Shown here piece by piece: positions 17,686-25,867 of a DNA stretch of 64,000 nucleotides. The DNA comes from Nitrospira sp. KM1 (lineage in GTDB: Bacteria; Nitrospirota; Nitrospiria; Nitrospirales; Nitrospiraceae), in NCBI RefSeq assembly GCF_011405515.1, contig NZ_AP022671.1, positions 1,302,001 to 1,366,000 of the forward strand. The letters run 5' to 3'. The position numbers were made by a program, and so were the translations under genes. A model generated the notes under the pieces. That model ran no database searches. It saw only the letters and a list, made by a program, of their open reading frames with translations, and had not been told where the DNA came from. Each line of letters begins with the position of its first letter. Position 1 is the stretch's first letter.

Positions 17686-18787
17686 TGCAACCAGAGACAA
17701 GTGAAGCGTAAGTTTGCTGATAGTTTCCAATCATAGACTGAACCGTGAAATGCTCAGCTACACGGTGCTTTCCTGCTGACCCAAACTGTTTCATCCTATT
17801 TCGATCTGTCAGCATGGCCGTGAGCGCCGCTGCTAATGCGCCAGAGTCCTTCGATGGAACTATAAGTCCGGTCTTGCCCTGCACAACCAACTCCGGATTT
17901 CCTCCAACGTCGGTAACTATCACGGGTTTCCCAGCGGCCATTGCCTCGAGAAGAGCTATGGACAATCCTTCGGATAATGACGGCATGACGAACAGATCCA
18001 TAATTTCTAGCAACTTCGGAACGTCGTGCCGAAGCCCCAGAAATCTCACCTTCTTTTCTATCCCTAAGTCATGAGCTTGAGATTTCAGATGAACTTCAAG
18101 CTCCCCCCGACCAACCAACAGAAATATCGTGTGGGGAAATACTTTGAGAATGGACGGAATAGCATCTAACAGATATGCGTGACCCTTTACCGGGTAAAGA
18201 TTCCCCACCACTCCGACCACCACATCCTCATCAGGGATGCCCAAATCTTGCCTTTGCTGCTGGATTTCGAATGATCCTGCAACCAACATTCCTTCAACGC
18301 CGTTATGAATGACATGCACCTGATCGGAAGAGATTCCGACCTTTTCGACCACAAAACGCTTCAAATCTCCTGAGACAGTTACCATTCGCGCCCGCCGGCT
18401 CAAAACACGATATGCCCAACGTCGACGGGCCTTATCGGAGAAATAGTTTTTCCCATGCACGGTCGCCACCATAGGAATGCCTGCCAACACCGAAACTATT
18501 CCCCCGTGTACGATAGCATCGAACTCGTGCGCCTGAATGAGATCCACCTTTTCCGAACCAATCAGACGATAACACTCCCGCATCCACTTCCAGTGAAGAA
18601 ACCCGTCGCTCGGCAGCACGTACGTTTTGAGCCCTCGGCCTTCACATTGATCTTTGAGCCAGCCTGACCGGAATAGACCGACTACCGATCGATATTTGGT
18701 TTTGTCCAGCGATGATGCCAACGCACAGACTATTCTTTCTGCTCCACCAGGGCCGCTGCTACTAGAAAGATGGAGAACTGTTTTCAT
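17678..18787 (-). CDS. GT4-type glycosyltransferase
   Basis: This 369-residue GT-B enzyme starts with LHLSSSSGPGGAERIVCALA, the acceptor-side glycine loop. The donor half begins at VVGVVGNLYPVKGHAYLL and carries the E-x7-E motif in SEGLSIALLEAMAAGKPVIV. Its 3' end overlaps the O-antigen ligase gene by eight bases, which suggests coupled expression. It sits between a tyrosine phosphatase gene and the ligase. Donor specificity is not apparent. Confidence 0.9.
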   Translation of the reverse strand: MKTVLHLSSSSGPGGAERIVCALASSLDKTKYRSVVGLFRSGWLKDQCEGRGLKTYVLPSDGFLHWKWMRECYRLIGSEKVDLIQAHEFDAIVHGGIVSVLAGIPMVATVHGKNYFSDKARRRWAYRVLSRRARMVTVSGDLKRFVVEKVGISSDQVHVIHNGVEGMLVAGSFEIQQQRQDLGIPDEDVVVGVVGNLYPVKGHAYLLDAIPSILKVFPHTIFLLVGRGELEVHLKSQAHDLGIEKKVRFLGLRHDVPKLLEIMDLFVMPSLSEGLSIALLEAMAAGKPVIVTDVGGNPELVVQGKTGLIVPSKDSGALAAALTAMLTDRNRMKQFGSAGKHRVAEHFTVQSMIGNYQQTYASLVSGCNG

Positions 18788-18805
18788 CGATTAAGCGGTA
18801 TCGAG

Positions 18806-19453
18806 CTAGGCGGCAGAGGTATTGGAGCCGCCAGCTTGCGTTCGTTTGTTCTGGGAAGCTTTTTTGGCCAATTGATCACAGACAAGTTCGCAGGATTCTT
18901 TGATTCGATCGAAGCACACCTTGAAATCCTTCTCAGTCCCGCTATAGGGATCATCGATGTCCAAGGATCCAGTTCCGCAAAAGCGTCCGAGAAGAAAGAT
19001 CTTATTCTTTGCGTCCGGATATAGCCGCGTGACTCGATCCTTTTGAGCCACTTCCATGACGAAAATGAGGTCTGCTTGGTTCACCAGATCATGAAAAAGG
19101 AGAGTCGTTGCGTGGGATCGGAGGGATATTCCATATTGCAACGCGACCTCCTGAGCCAAGCGGTGCGCAGGTTTCCCCGGAGTGGTTTCGATTCCGGCCG
19201 ATTTGACTATAATGGGATATCCCTCTTTTTTTATTCTATCCGTGAAATAAACCTCCGCAAAAGGACTGCGACATACGTTGCCCTTGCAAAGGAATAACAC
19301 TGTGCCGACAGAATGAGGTAACGGCCGAACAGGCCTCAGCCGTTCCACTCCTCTACGGAGAAAACCGAGTCTCGCATAGACGTGATTGCCGGTTTCTTTC
19401 CATGCATCCCAGAACGTCTTCACGCCATGACCGGAATATCCGCTCGCATTCAT
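18806..19453 (-). CDS. Low-molecular-weight protein tyrosine phosphatase, Wzb-like, with N-terminal extension
   Basis: This 215-residue phosphatase has the catalytic P-loop FLCKGNVCRS (Cys56, Arg62) and the acid-loop DDPYSG near residue 168. The family dephosphorylates the bacterial tyrosine kinase Wzc and so controls capsule polymerisation. Here the catalytic loop begins near residue 56 instead of about residue 8, because about 50 basic/aromatic residues precede it. The ATG is fixed by an ATGA overlap with the ATP-grasp gene, though an internal start near residue 50 cannot be excluded. No Wzc-type kinase is in the window. Confidence 0.88.
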   Translation of the reverse strand: MNASGYSGHGVKTFWDAWKETGNHVYARLGFLRRGVERLRPVRPLPHSVGTVLFLCKGNVCRSPFAEVYFTDRIKKEGYPIIVKSAGIETTPGKPAHRLAQEVALQYGISLRSHATTLLFHDLVNQADLIFVMEVAQKDRVTRLYPDAKNKIFLLGRFCGTGSLDIDDPYSGTEKDFKVCFDRIKESCELVCDQLAKKASQNKRTQAGGSNTSAA

Positions 19454-20655
19454 ACCGAACCCCGCATCAATGTTGACAAGTAATGCGCCCACTCGAAATA
19501 TCCAGGCCCTCTATCGCTCCACCGTTCCACCTCGTAAAATGTATTCTTGTCGAAGAGCCGACAAAATTCCTTCACACAGGCCCACCGCGACGGATAATCG
19601 GAAGGAAGATTCAGGTCTCTGTCGGACTTCCGAATCCGCGCAAGCAAATGATCCAAATCGCCGAGCAGCCACCGTGACTTCGTGCCGATGCGATACTTGC
19701 TCAAATCAGTTTCGAATCGCTTACCGGAAGCCAGTTTCATCAAGAGAGCAGGGAAATTCATCCCCGCATCGATTGCCAACTGCAATGATCCCCAAAAACG
19801 ACCGTTGATTTCCATCAAATAGGGAATACCCGTACTCCGCTCAATCTTGAACTCCACCATCGCGACCCCATGCCAGGCAACTTGAGTCAGCAGACGGACT
19901 GCATAGTCGGCCATTTCCTTCGGCAGCTTGATGCTTTCCCTCAACACACTCACTCCACCGGCAGGAGGCTTTTCTCTGATTCGACGATGGGCAAACAGAG
20001 CCAATGGCGCTCCTCGATCGAACAGCGCAAAAATTCCTTGCCCCTCACCTTCGATAATCCGTTGGATCAAGGAGTTTTGACTTAGATACCGTACCTCACC
20101 AAAAAGCCGTTCCAGATCTTCCCGGTTGCTTACTCGATGAACGTTGGTTGCAACCCAGTTGCCGTCCACCTTCGTCCGCGATTTTGCCGGTTTGACGATG
20201 AGTGGAAACATGCCTGCCGAGGAACAGGATGTTGGAAGACGCCCGTTCTCGACGAATACAGTATCGGGAATCGGCACGCCCAGTTCTCCCGCCATCTTCG
20301 AAAGCCTGAATTTATCGGATACGGTTTCATAGGTCGCCTGGTCCGGCATGGGACGTGTCGCCTTTTCCGGAAACTCATCACGCCGATCGGCGATGAGTTG
20401 CATGGCCATGTCGGAGATGGGGATGATGAAATCTACATGTTCCTGACGAATCCCGGCAATCAAGGCGTCAATAAAGCCTTTTGGCTCGGTATAAGCAGAC
20501 GGATATCGAAACCGCTTGTTGCAGTAGCGTGAGCTTCCGGCGAGGGATCGGTCGGTTTCTGCTCCGACGACCACGTTGATTCCTTCGGCCCCCAATGCCC
20601 TTGTCACAGCAAGACTCGAGCGTTCGTTCCCGTCAGTGATCAATACCCGCATCAT
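19450..20655 (-). CDS. ATP-grasp enzyme
   Basis: This 401-residue protein has an N-terminal Rossmann-like preATP-grasp domain (RVLITDGNERSSLAVTRAL), a central ATP-grasp with FPLIVKPAKSRTK and SLIQRIIEGEGQGIFALF, and the metal-binding strand VEFKIERSTGIPYLMEINGRFWGSL. Such enzymes join a carboxylate to an amine or thiol through an acyl-phosphate. ATP-grasp genes of this type are common in capsule and EPS loci, where they may ligate amino acids to sugars, but no substrate is established. It overlaps the phosphatase gene as ATGA. The family is sure; the reaction is unknown. Confidence 0.85.
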   Translation of the reverse strand: MMRVLITDGNERSSLAVTRALGAEGINVVVGAETDRSLAGSSRYCNKRFRYPSAYTEPKGFIDALIAGIRQEHVDFIIPISDMAMQLIADRRDEFPEKATRPMPDQATYETVSDKFRLSKMAGELGVPIPDTVFVENGRLPTSCSSAGMFPLIVKPAKSRTKVDGNWVATNVHRVSNREDLERLFGEVRYLSQNSLIQRIIEGEGQGIFALFDRGAPLALFAHRRIREKPPAGGVSVLRESIKLPKEMADYAVRLLTQVAWHGVAMVEFKIERSTGIPYLMEINGRFWGSLQLAIDAGMNFPALLMKLASGKRFETDLSKYRIGTKSRWLLGDLDHLLARIRKSDRDLNLPSDYPSRWACVKEFCRLFDKNTFYEVERWSDRGPGYFEWAHYLSTLMRGSV

Positions 20656-20700
20656 TATGTCTCTAAGGCCGACCTAGGCCCCTTGAGGGTCTTGCCCTCG

Positions 20701-21756
20701 CTAACGAAATCCTGACAGCGCAAGAGAAAAGAGGGCCGGAGTAGAGCAGATGTCCTGATGCATTGTAATCCGGCGGAGAGCAAATATATCAGATGGGATG
20801 TCCGTCTCCATGCCAGCATCGCATGATACCGCTGCTCGATATCCGGCGTTCATGACAGCGTGCTTTGCCTTCGCATCATAGTTCCCATTCGGGTAGCAGA
20901 ATACCGGAGTGACGGCCGCACCGCTGTCTTTCAGTTGTTCGTAAGATCCGATCGCCTCCCTAGCTATGTCCTTCTCGGTAAGAAGCGTCAGCAGCCTATG
21001 GGAACGCGAGTGTGATCCGAATGAAATGTTTTGAGCAGACATCTCCCGTACTTCCTGCCAATTTATCAGGACACGGTTCTCGGGAACGGCAATCTCGATG
21101 AGCTCGGTCAACTCGGCAAGAATCGATTCAAGGAGGCCGTATTCGATTTGCTTAAATCGCTCAATGACGTCGTCATAACCAACCACATTCCCTGCAGCCT
21201 TATTCTGCCGTTCGTCCCACTGATGAATTGGGTCACCGGTTGTCTTGGCTATCTTGGTATAGAGCCGGTTTCGCCTCTCCGGCGAAACCGCATCAGAGTC
21301 GGCATGCCGTAGAATAAAGCTCAGTCTTTCAGGCCAAAACCACCGGTTCGATCCGATAAAGTCGGTGGGCAGAAATACAGTGGCCGGCAGATCGGCTCGT
21401 TTAAGAATGGGGGCGGCATTACGGTAGTTGTCGAGCCATCCATCATCAAAAGTGATGACGCAATAGGCTTGCGCGTGATCCCATTTACCTCTTTGCCATC
21501 GTTCGAGCAATTCATCAAACGCCAGCACATGGAAATGTTTCTTGAGGTAGGTGGCATGCATCTCGAACACATCGTCCAGCACGTACATCCCCGGCTGCAC
21601 GATCTGTTCTGCCAACTCTTGGGAGGTCAACACTCTGTGGTAGGTCAGAATGACAACGGTGCCTCTGTGCCGTATCCGAGGCATACCTGAGAGCTTGTAT
21701 CCCCCAGCCATTGCTTTCCATGCAACCTTTTTGAGGTCTGTCAAGCTCATGTGCAT
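20701..21756 (-). CDS. Polysaccharide deacetylase (CE4/NodB domain)
   Basis: This 351-residue protein has the NodB metal and catalytic motif ITFDDGWLDNY (Asp pair near 104), the second motif FGSHSRSHRLL with the metal-binding histidines, and a later FCYPNGNYD segment. CE4 enzymes remove N- or O-acetyl groups from glycans. The N-terminus shows no clear signal peptide, so the cell location is uncertain. About 100 residues between the first two motifs exceed the minimal domain, as in the XrtA-associated deacetylases. It precedes the small DUF5989/SxtJ pair in the plus-strand coordinate order but is transcribed after it. Confidence 0.88.
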   Translation of the reverse strand: MHMSLTDLKKVAWKAMAGGYKLSGMPRIRHRGTVVILTYHRVLTSQELAEQIVQPGMYVLDDVFEMHATYLKKHFHVLAFDELLERWQRGKWDHAQAYCVITFDDGWLDNYRNAAPILKRADLPATVFLPTDFIGSNRWFWPERLSFILRHADSDAVSPERRNRLYTKIAKTTGDPIHQWDERQNKAAGNVVGYDDVIERFKQIEYGLLESILAELTELIEIAVPENRVLINWQEVREMSAQNISFGSHSRSHRLLTLLTEKDIAREAIGSYEQLKDSGAAVTPVFCYPNGNYDAKAKHAVMNAGYRAAVSCDAGMETDIPSDIFALRRITMHQDICSTPALFSLALSGFR

Positions 21757-21797
21757 TCATGCGGATCTGATGCTTGAGATCCATGTATCGGTGTCAA

Positions 21798-21950
21798 CTA
21801 GAACAAGGTGTAAATAAACGGCGCCACTGCCGAGCCTTGGGTCAATACGATGAGGCTCCCAAGCAGCACCAGCACGACGATGATCGGTAATAGCCAGAAT
21901 TTTTTCCGTTCCTTCATAAAGGCCCACAGCTCGACTAAAAAATCACCCAT
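21798..21950 (-). CDS. DUF5989 (SxtK-like) single-pass membrane microprotein
   Basis: This 50-residue gene starts with MGDFLVELWAFMKERKKFW, followed by one hydrophobic helix LPIIVVLVLLGSLIVL and the tail QGSAVAPFIYTLF. This is the characteristic layout of DUF5989. A strong GGAGG box precedes the ATG. It is 20 bases downstream of an SxtJ-like gene. DUF5989, SxtJ-like proteins and carbamoyltransferases often occur together, as in saxitoxin clusters. The function is unknown; a membrane scaffold for the modifying enzyme is a guess. Confidence 0.85.
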   Translation of the reverse strand: MGDFLVELWAFMKERKKFWLLPIIVVLVLLGSLIVLTQGSAVAPFIYTLF

Positions 21951-21970
21951 GTCATCCTCCTCCTACATTG

Positions 21971-22366
21971 TCAAAACATGTTCTTCATATGTGACGGGGC
22001 CCGGGGCTCACGTATGACGCGATACGTATGCACCGTCGAATCCCACGATCTGCGCATCGGATCACGCCCCATGGCGCTCATCACCAACCCCATCGGCACA
22101 ACCATCCCGTAATACAGCACTCCGAGAATGATACGGGTATTGATCCAACCCAACACATGCCCTATAGCCATCCAACCCTTAAATACCGGAGCAAGGAGGG
22201 AAGGCATGACGAGACCAAGCGGAACCAATGATCCTCCAACGATGATCGCCCACAGGCGAACGTCGTCGCCGCGCCATATCAGCGGCCAGATCCCGATGAA
22301 GAGAAAAATTCCGCCGACCATCAGGCCGAAATCTCTGAGCTGTTTCGTTTCAGGTTGCTGAATCAT
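21971..22366 (-). CDS. SxtJ-like membrane protein
   Basis: This 131-residue protein has two or three N-terminal hydrophobic helices (LMVGGIFLFIGIWPLIW; AIIVGGSLVPLGLVMPSLL) and another near residue 80. A short soluble tail contains GRDPMRRSWD, the signature of the SxtJ family. The ATG follows AAGGGAG. The paired DUF5989 gene is immediately downstream. SxtJ-type proteins usually neighbour a NodU/CmcH carbamoyltransferase; in this window that enzyme lies about 15 kb away at 37151-38995. The molecular function is not known. Confidence 0.88.
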   Translation of the reverse strand: MIQQPETKQLRDFGLMVGGIFLFIGIWPLIWRGDDVRLWAIIVGGSLVPLGLVMPSLLAPVFKGWMAIGHVLGWINTRIILGVLYYGMVVPMGLVMSAMGRDPMRRSWDSTVHTYRVIREPRAPSHMKNMF

Positions 22367-22387
22367 GGAGAGCTCCCTTTGATATTT

Positions 22388-23524
22388 TCAGCGTTTTGAT
22401 GGATCCCAGTATAGGATGCGGTCGCCGCGAAGATACCGCACCCAGGCGTCCAGAATAGACACATTGACCATCACGAAAAACGACGGCAGGCGGAACATCG
22501 CAATTTTTGGTAACTTCTGAGACCATATGTATAGAATGGCTATTCCATAAAATGCCAGTTGAAGAGCGAATAGCGAACTGTATAATCCGTGATGCACGGC
22601 TAAGACGGCATTGCAGATGAACGCAATGATTAATGCGAATGGAACGACCCATCGACAGAGTTTATGACTCAAGAGTTGCCAGGCAAATACGTTGTACTTC
22701 AAAGGGTTTAAGAGCGTCAGGCTTCGCATAAAAACAGAAATCCCTCTTACGACCGTCCGTACCTTCCGCTCATACTCCTTTCGCTCATCGGCAAGATTCG
22801 TATAGTATCCGATGCTCTCCGAATCCGATACCCCTCTTAAGCCTCCCCTCACACTGTTCAGTAGGGTATTGAAGTCACTCTGCAGGTCGGGAGCCCAATT
22901 CCGGCATACCTCTCTTCGAGCGGCAAAAAACGATCCGCTCAAGCCAACGAGACTATTGACCGACGATTCAAGCCGGCGCAAAAGCATCTCGTAAGCGACA
23001 TACGCTCCTTCTCCGCTGACACGACCGTCCTTGTCCACAAATCGGTCGACGCTGCTGACACAACCCACTGAGGGGTCGGCGAAATTTGTCACGATCGTGG
23101 CGACAGCATTCGGACGAAGGGTGGTCGCCACGTCTGAAAAAATAAGTACCTCGCTCTCGGTCGACTCTACCGCGAACTTTTGCGCGGCCTCCTTTCCTCC
23201 TTTCAGGGGAAGTCTAACCAGCCGCACTCCCGATGAAGCGAACGCCTGCACGATCTCGTCGGTTTTGTCGACTGAGCAGTCGGATGCCACGACAATATCC
23301 ATCCGATCCTTGGGATAATCCTGCTCAAGAGTATTTAAAAGCTTGCTCTGAATCCGCTTCTCCTCGTTGAACGCCGTGATGACAAATGCTACCGACGGCT
23401 GAATCGGCTCCTTCTTGACGACCTTCCGATGAAATAAGCCCAGCAACGCCAGTACCAGTGGGTACCCGGCATAGGCGTAGAGTACGAATGCCACGGAGAT
23501 CCAGAATACAATTTCGATCATCAT
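22388..23524 (-). CDS. Membrane GT2-family glycosyltransferase
   Basis: This 378-residue protein has an N-terminal membrane helix, a GT-A domain, and three or four C-terminal membrane helices. The GT-A core shows VAFVITAFNEEKRI, the donor Asp in ASDCSVDKT, the metal-site-like SDVATT, an acceptor-base segment QSDFNTLL and a RKVRTVVRG element. This arrangement is that of processive or membrane GT2 enzymes such as WcaA or cellulose synthase relatives. The MM start at 23524 keeps a short gap after the upstream gene. It probably builds a repeat-unit sugar at the inner membrane. Confidence 0.88.
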   Translation of the reverse strand: MMIEIVFWISVAFVLYAYAGYPLVLALLGLFHRKVVKKEPIQPSVAFVITAFNEEKRIQSKLLNTLEQDYPKDRMDIVVASDCSVDKTDEIVQAFASSGVRLVRLPLKGGKEAAQKFAVESTESEVLIFSDVATTLRPNAVATIVTNFADPSVGCVSSVDRFVDKDGRVSGEGAYVAYEMLLRRLESSVNSLVGLSGSFFAARREVCRNWAPDLQSDFNTLLNSVRGGLRGVSDSESIGYYTNLADERKEYERKVRTVVRGISVFMRSLTLLNPLKYNVFAWQLLSHKLCRWVVPFALIIAFICNAVLAVHHGLYSSLFALQLAFYGIAILYIWSQKLPKIAMFRLPSFFVMVNVSILDAWVRYLRGDRILYWDPSKR

Positions 23525-23552
23525 CGAGTTTACCAGGAAGATCAGGGCGCTA

Positions 23553-24824
23553 TCAGGTACGCGGCCCACGGCTCGTTTGATAAATCGGCGACGGTGATGA
23601 CATCTCCATCCCGACCCCGATAGGTTCATGTGCATGGAGGCCGCGAAGAAGCTCGCAAATTCGTATTTGATCGCCAGGACGAACGAATCCGTGCGTCGGA
23701 AGTGTGACAAGTCGGTTCACGACCTCATCGGCCCCAGGATACCGACCATTTCCTATCAACCCTTGGAGTTGAGGAATTTGATGAATCGCCGCAGGATAGC
23801 AACCACTGATCCCGAGTCCGCGCTCACTCGACTGAGCTATCAGACGTTCCTTGACCCTTCGGTCGCGAACGAGGATGGGCAATCGGAGATAAGCAGCATC
23901 CTCAGCCGAAAGCACCGTCACTTCCGGTGCGGTGTCCCGGATTTGGCGGATCAATCCTACAGCCTGCTCTCGTCTCGCCTGAGTCAGCCTCTCCAAACGT
24001 TGCCTCCATCCTACAAGCGTTGATGCAAGCACATCCGTCATTCGACGAACAGAAAAGTCTGTGTAGAATCGCGTCTCTCCCAGGCCTAGAAATGGCAATC
24101 CTGCCGGAAGCCAATATAATGGCGGCCGAATAAATACATTGGTGCCGGCAAGTTCCATTATGCTGCGCGCGGCATCGAACCAGGATTCTTCCGCCAATTT
24201 TCCATATTCCCCATCCAAGATCGTTGCGGCATCCGGCGAGTTCGCCAAAATAACCGCTCCATGTCCACACGAGAGGTTTTTCCCCCGTCCCAGGCTGAAA
24301 AACCCCACATCTCCGACTGAACCGGACCACTTTCCGTTGGATCGCGCCCCCATGGACTGAGCCGCATCTTCAACGACAGCAATTCCTCTGGGTTTACATA
24401 TGCTCATAACTGTATCAACAGCTGCGGGCATGCCGAAGAGATGAGTTGGCAGCACGCAGAGCGTTTGATCATCGATGGTTTGCTCAAGGAGAGTATGATC
24501 AAAATCCAAAGTCGCCGGATTGATATCACAAAGAGAAACTTCGAGACCCGCCTTGACGATGGCGGAGGGCACGGAAAAGCATGTATATGCAGGAATGACG
24601 ACTTTTCGTCTTGTTGAAGTTCTTGCAAGGGCGGACAGAATAACTGTCAGCGCAGCCTTGCCCGAGGACAGCAAATAGGACCGGCGAGCTCCGAACTCTG
24701 ACACGATCTCGGACTGAAACCGTTCTACAACATGCTTTCCATCAAACAGCCGGCAAATGCCTTGCCATAACGCTATTGGCGGCACTTGAGCCGCGGTCGG
24801 CGGAAGCATACGTTGCATCTTCAT
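23553..24824 (-). CDS. DegT/DnrJ/EryC1-type PLP aminotransferase
   Basis: This 423-residue fold-type I PLP enzyme has SSGKAALTVIL near the N-terminus, VVEDAAQSMGAR with the PLP-binding Asp, and the Schiff-base region FFSLGRGKNLSCGHGAV with its Lys. The family transaminates keto-sugars on nucleotides. The ATG is fixed by an ATGA overlap with the FemAB-like gene upstream. In exosortase-associated loci related proteins neighbour FemAB-like proteins. The GRGKNL context differs slightly from the usual S-x-x-K of sugar aminotransferases, so the substrate could be another carbonyl. Confidence 0.88.
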   Translation of the reverse strand: MKMQRMLPPTAAQVPPIALWQGICRLFDGKHVVERFQSEIVSEFGARRSYLLSSGKAALTVILSALARTSTRRKVVIPAYTCFSVPSAIVKAGLEVSLCDINPATLDFDHTLLEQTIDDQTLCVLPTHLFGMPAAVDTVMSICKPRGIAVVEDAAQSMGARSNGKWSGSVGDVGFFSLGRGKNLSCGHGAVILANSPDAATILDGEYGKLAEESWFDAARSIMELAGTNVFIRPPLYWLPAGLPFLGLGETRFYTDFSVRRMTDVLASTLVGWRQRLERLTQARREQAVGLIRQIRDTAPEVTVLSAEDAAYLRLPILVRDRRVKERLIAQSSERGLGISGCYPAAIHQIPQLQGLIGNGRYPGADEVVNRLVTLPTHGFVRPGDQIRICELLRGLHAHEPIGVGMEMSSPSPIYQTSRGPRT

Positions 24825-25864
24825 GGCAGGTATTTCACAATACGCGGGCCAATAACATTGGCGACAGGGAGAGGCAGTCGGCGCCACAACGATATCGCCA
24901 TCCGATAGCGCGGATTGTCCGGATTCAACTCCGGCATTTCATGGCAACCGTTCAGCCAATAGTACCAATATAACGGAGTCGGCTTAGCGCCCCACTGCTG
25001 CTTGAAACGATACGTCCCGCTATCTACTGTCGACCGCCCGAAATCAAACACCCTACACCCCTGTCGGCATGCATATTCGAGAACCGTGCTATAGAGCAAC
25101 ATATTCGGGGACAACCGATCGTACCGTTGGTCGGAGGACGCCCAAGGAATTTCCATCATGTTACGGAATCTATATACGAAGCCTGCCGCGGTTGTCGTGC
25201 CTTTCAACGTAACTGTGGCAACGGCTGCTTCTTTTGGAAATGTTTCAAGGATCTTCCTAAAGAACGCCTTTCCGTACACCGGTGTTCCCAAGTCTCGCAT
25301 ATTTCTGGAAAATACGCCGTAAAAGTCGTCGAGGAATTCGATTCCCCCGACTTGAGCTACCATTCCCTCCTTTGAGGGGCGACGAATCTGACTCCGGAGC
25401 TTGGATGGAAACCCCGACATCAAGGCATCAGGACTTTCGGGAAGCGAAAGGCGCATCGAGACCTTATGCTTTTTACACGGCCAGGCGACCGGCAGGGCGG
25501 ACGACTGGCGTAACTCTGCATGCCTGACATTCAACCGGTCCGCCGCGCGGGAAAGAGCGTCTGCCAGCGGCAGGATCGCTTCACCATCGGTTACATCGAT
25601 GCCGCCATAGTTCAGGAACGGCATGGACGTCAGAAACTTTCCAAACATGCGGCTGGTCGATAGGACCGAGGGCAATATCCCCCGGATATTCCCACCGTCA
25701 TCCTTGGCAGCAAGATAAAGCGTTTGATGTCCGAAAACCTCTTCAATGACCTTCCGCCAGGCTGTAAGGTGATAGCCTGTGACGGTGGGCGACGCCGTGA
25801 CATATTGATCCCATAATGCATTGGCTCTTTGATCGCACTCGAGTTCTTCGACCCGCCAATTCAC
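24821..25864 (-). CDS. FemAB-like acyltransferase (PEP-CTERM/XrtA-associated style)
   Basis: This 347-residue protein has two GNAT-like halves. N-terminal segments are TGYHLTAWRKVIEEVFG and LPSVLSTSRMFGKFLTSMPFLNYGGI; the C-terminal half has FPSKLRSQIRRPSKEG and YACRQGCRVFDFGRSTVDSGTY. This profile matches the FemAB family protein found beside exosortase A systems. The relatives transfer amino acids from aminoacyl-tRNA, so it may attach an amino acid to a glycan amino sugar. The GTG start has GGAG nine bases upstream. The acceptor is unknown. Confidence 0.88.
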   Translation of the reverse strand: MNWRVEELECDQRANALWDQYVTASPTVTGYHLTAWRKVIEEVFGHQTLYLAAKDDGGNIRGILPSVLSTSRMFGKFLTSMPFLNYGGIDVTDGEAILPLADALSRAADRLNVRHAELRQSSALPVAWPCKKHKVSMRLSLPESPDALMSGFPSKLRSQIRRPSKEGMVAQVGGIEFLDDFYGVFSRNMRDLGTPVYGKAFFRKILETFPKEAAVATVTLKGTTTAAGFVYRFRNMMEIPWASSDQRYDRLSPNMLLYSTVLEYACRQGCRVFDFGRSTVDSGTYRFKQQWGAKPTPLYWYYWLNGCHEMPELNPDNPRYRMAISLWRRLPLPVANVIGPRIVKYLP

Positions 25865-25867
25865 AAG

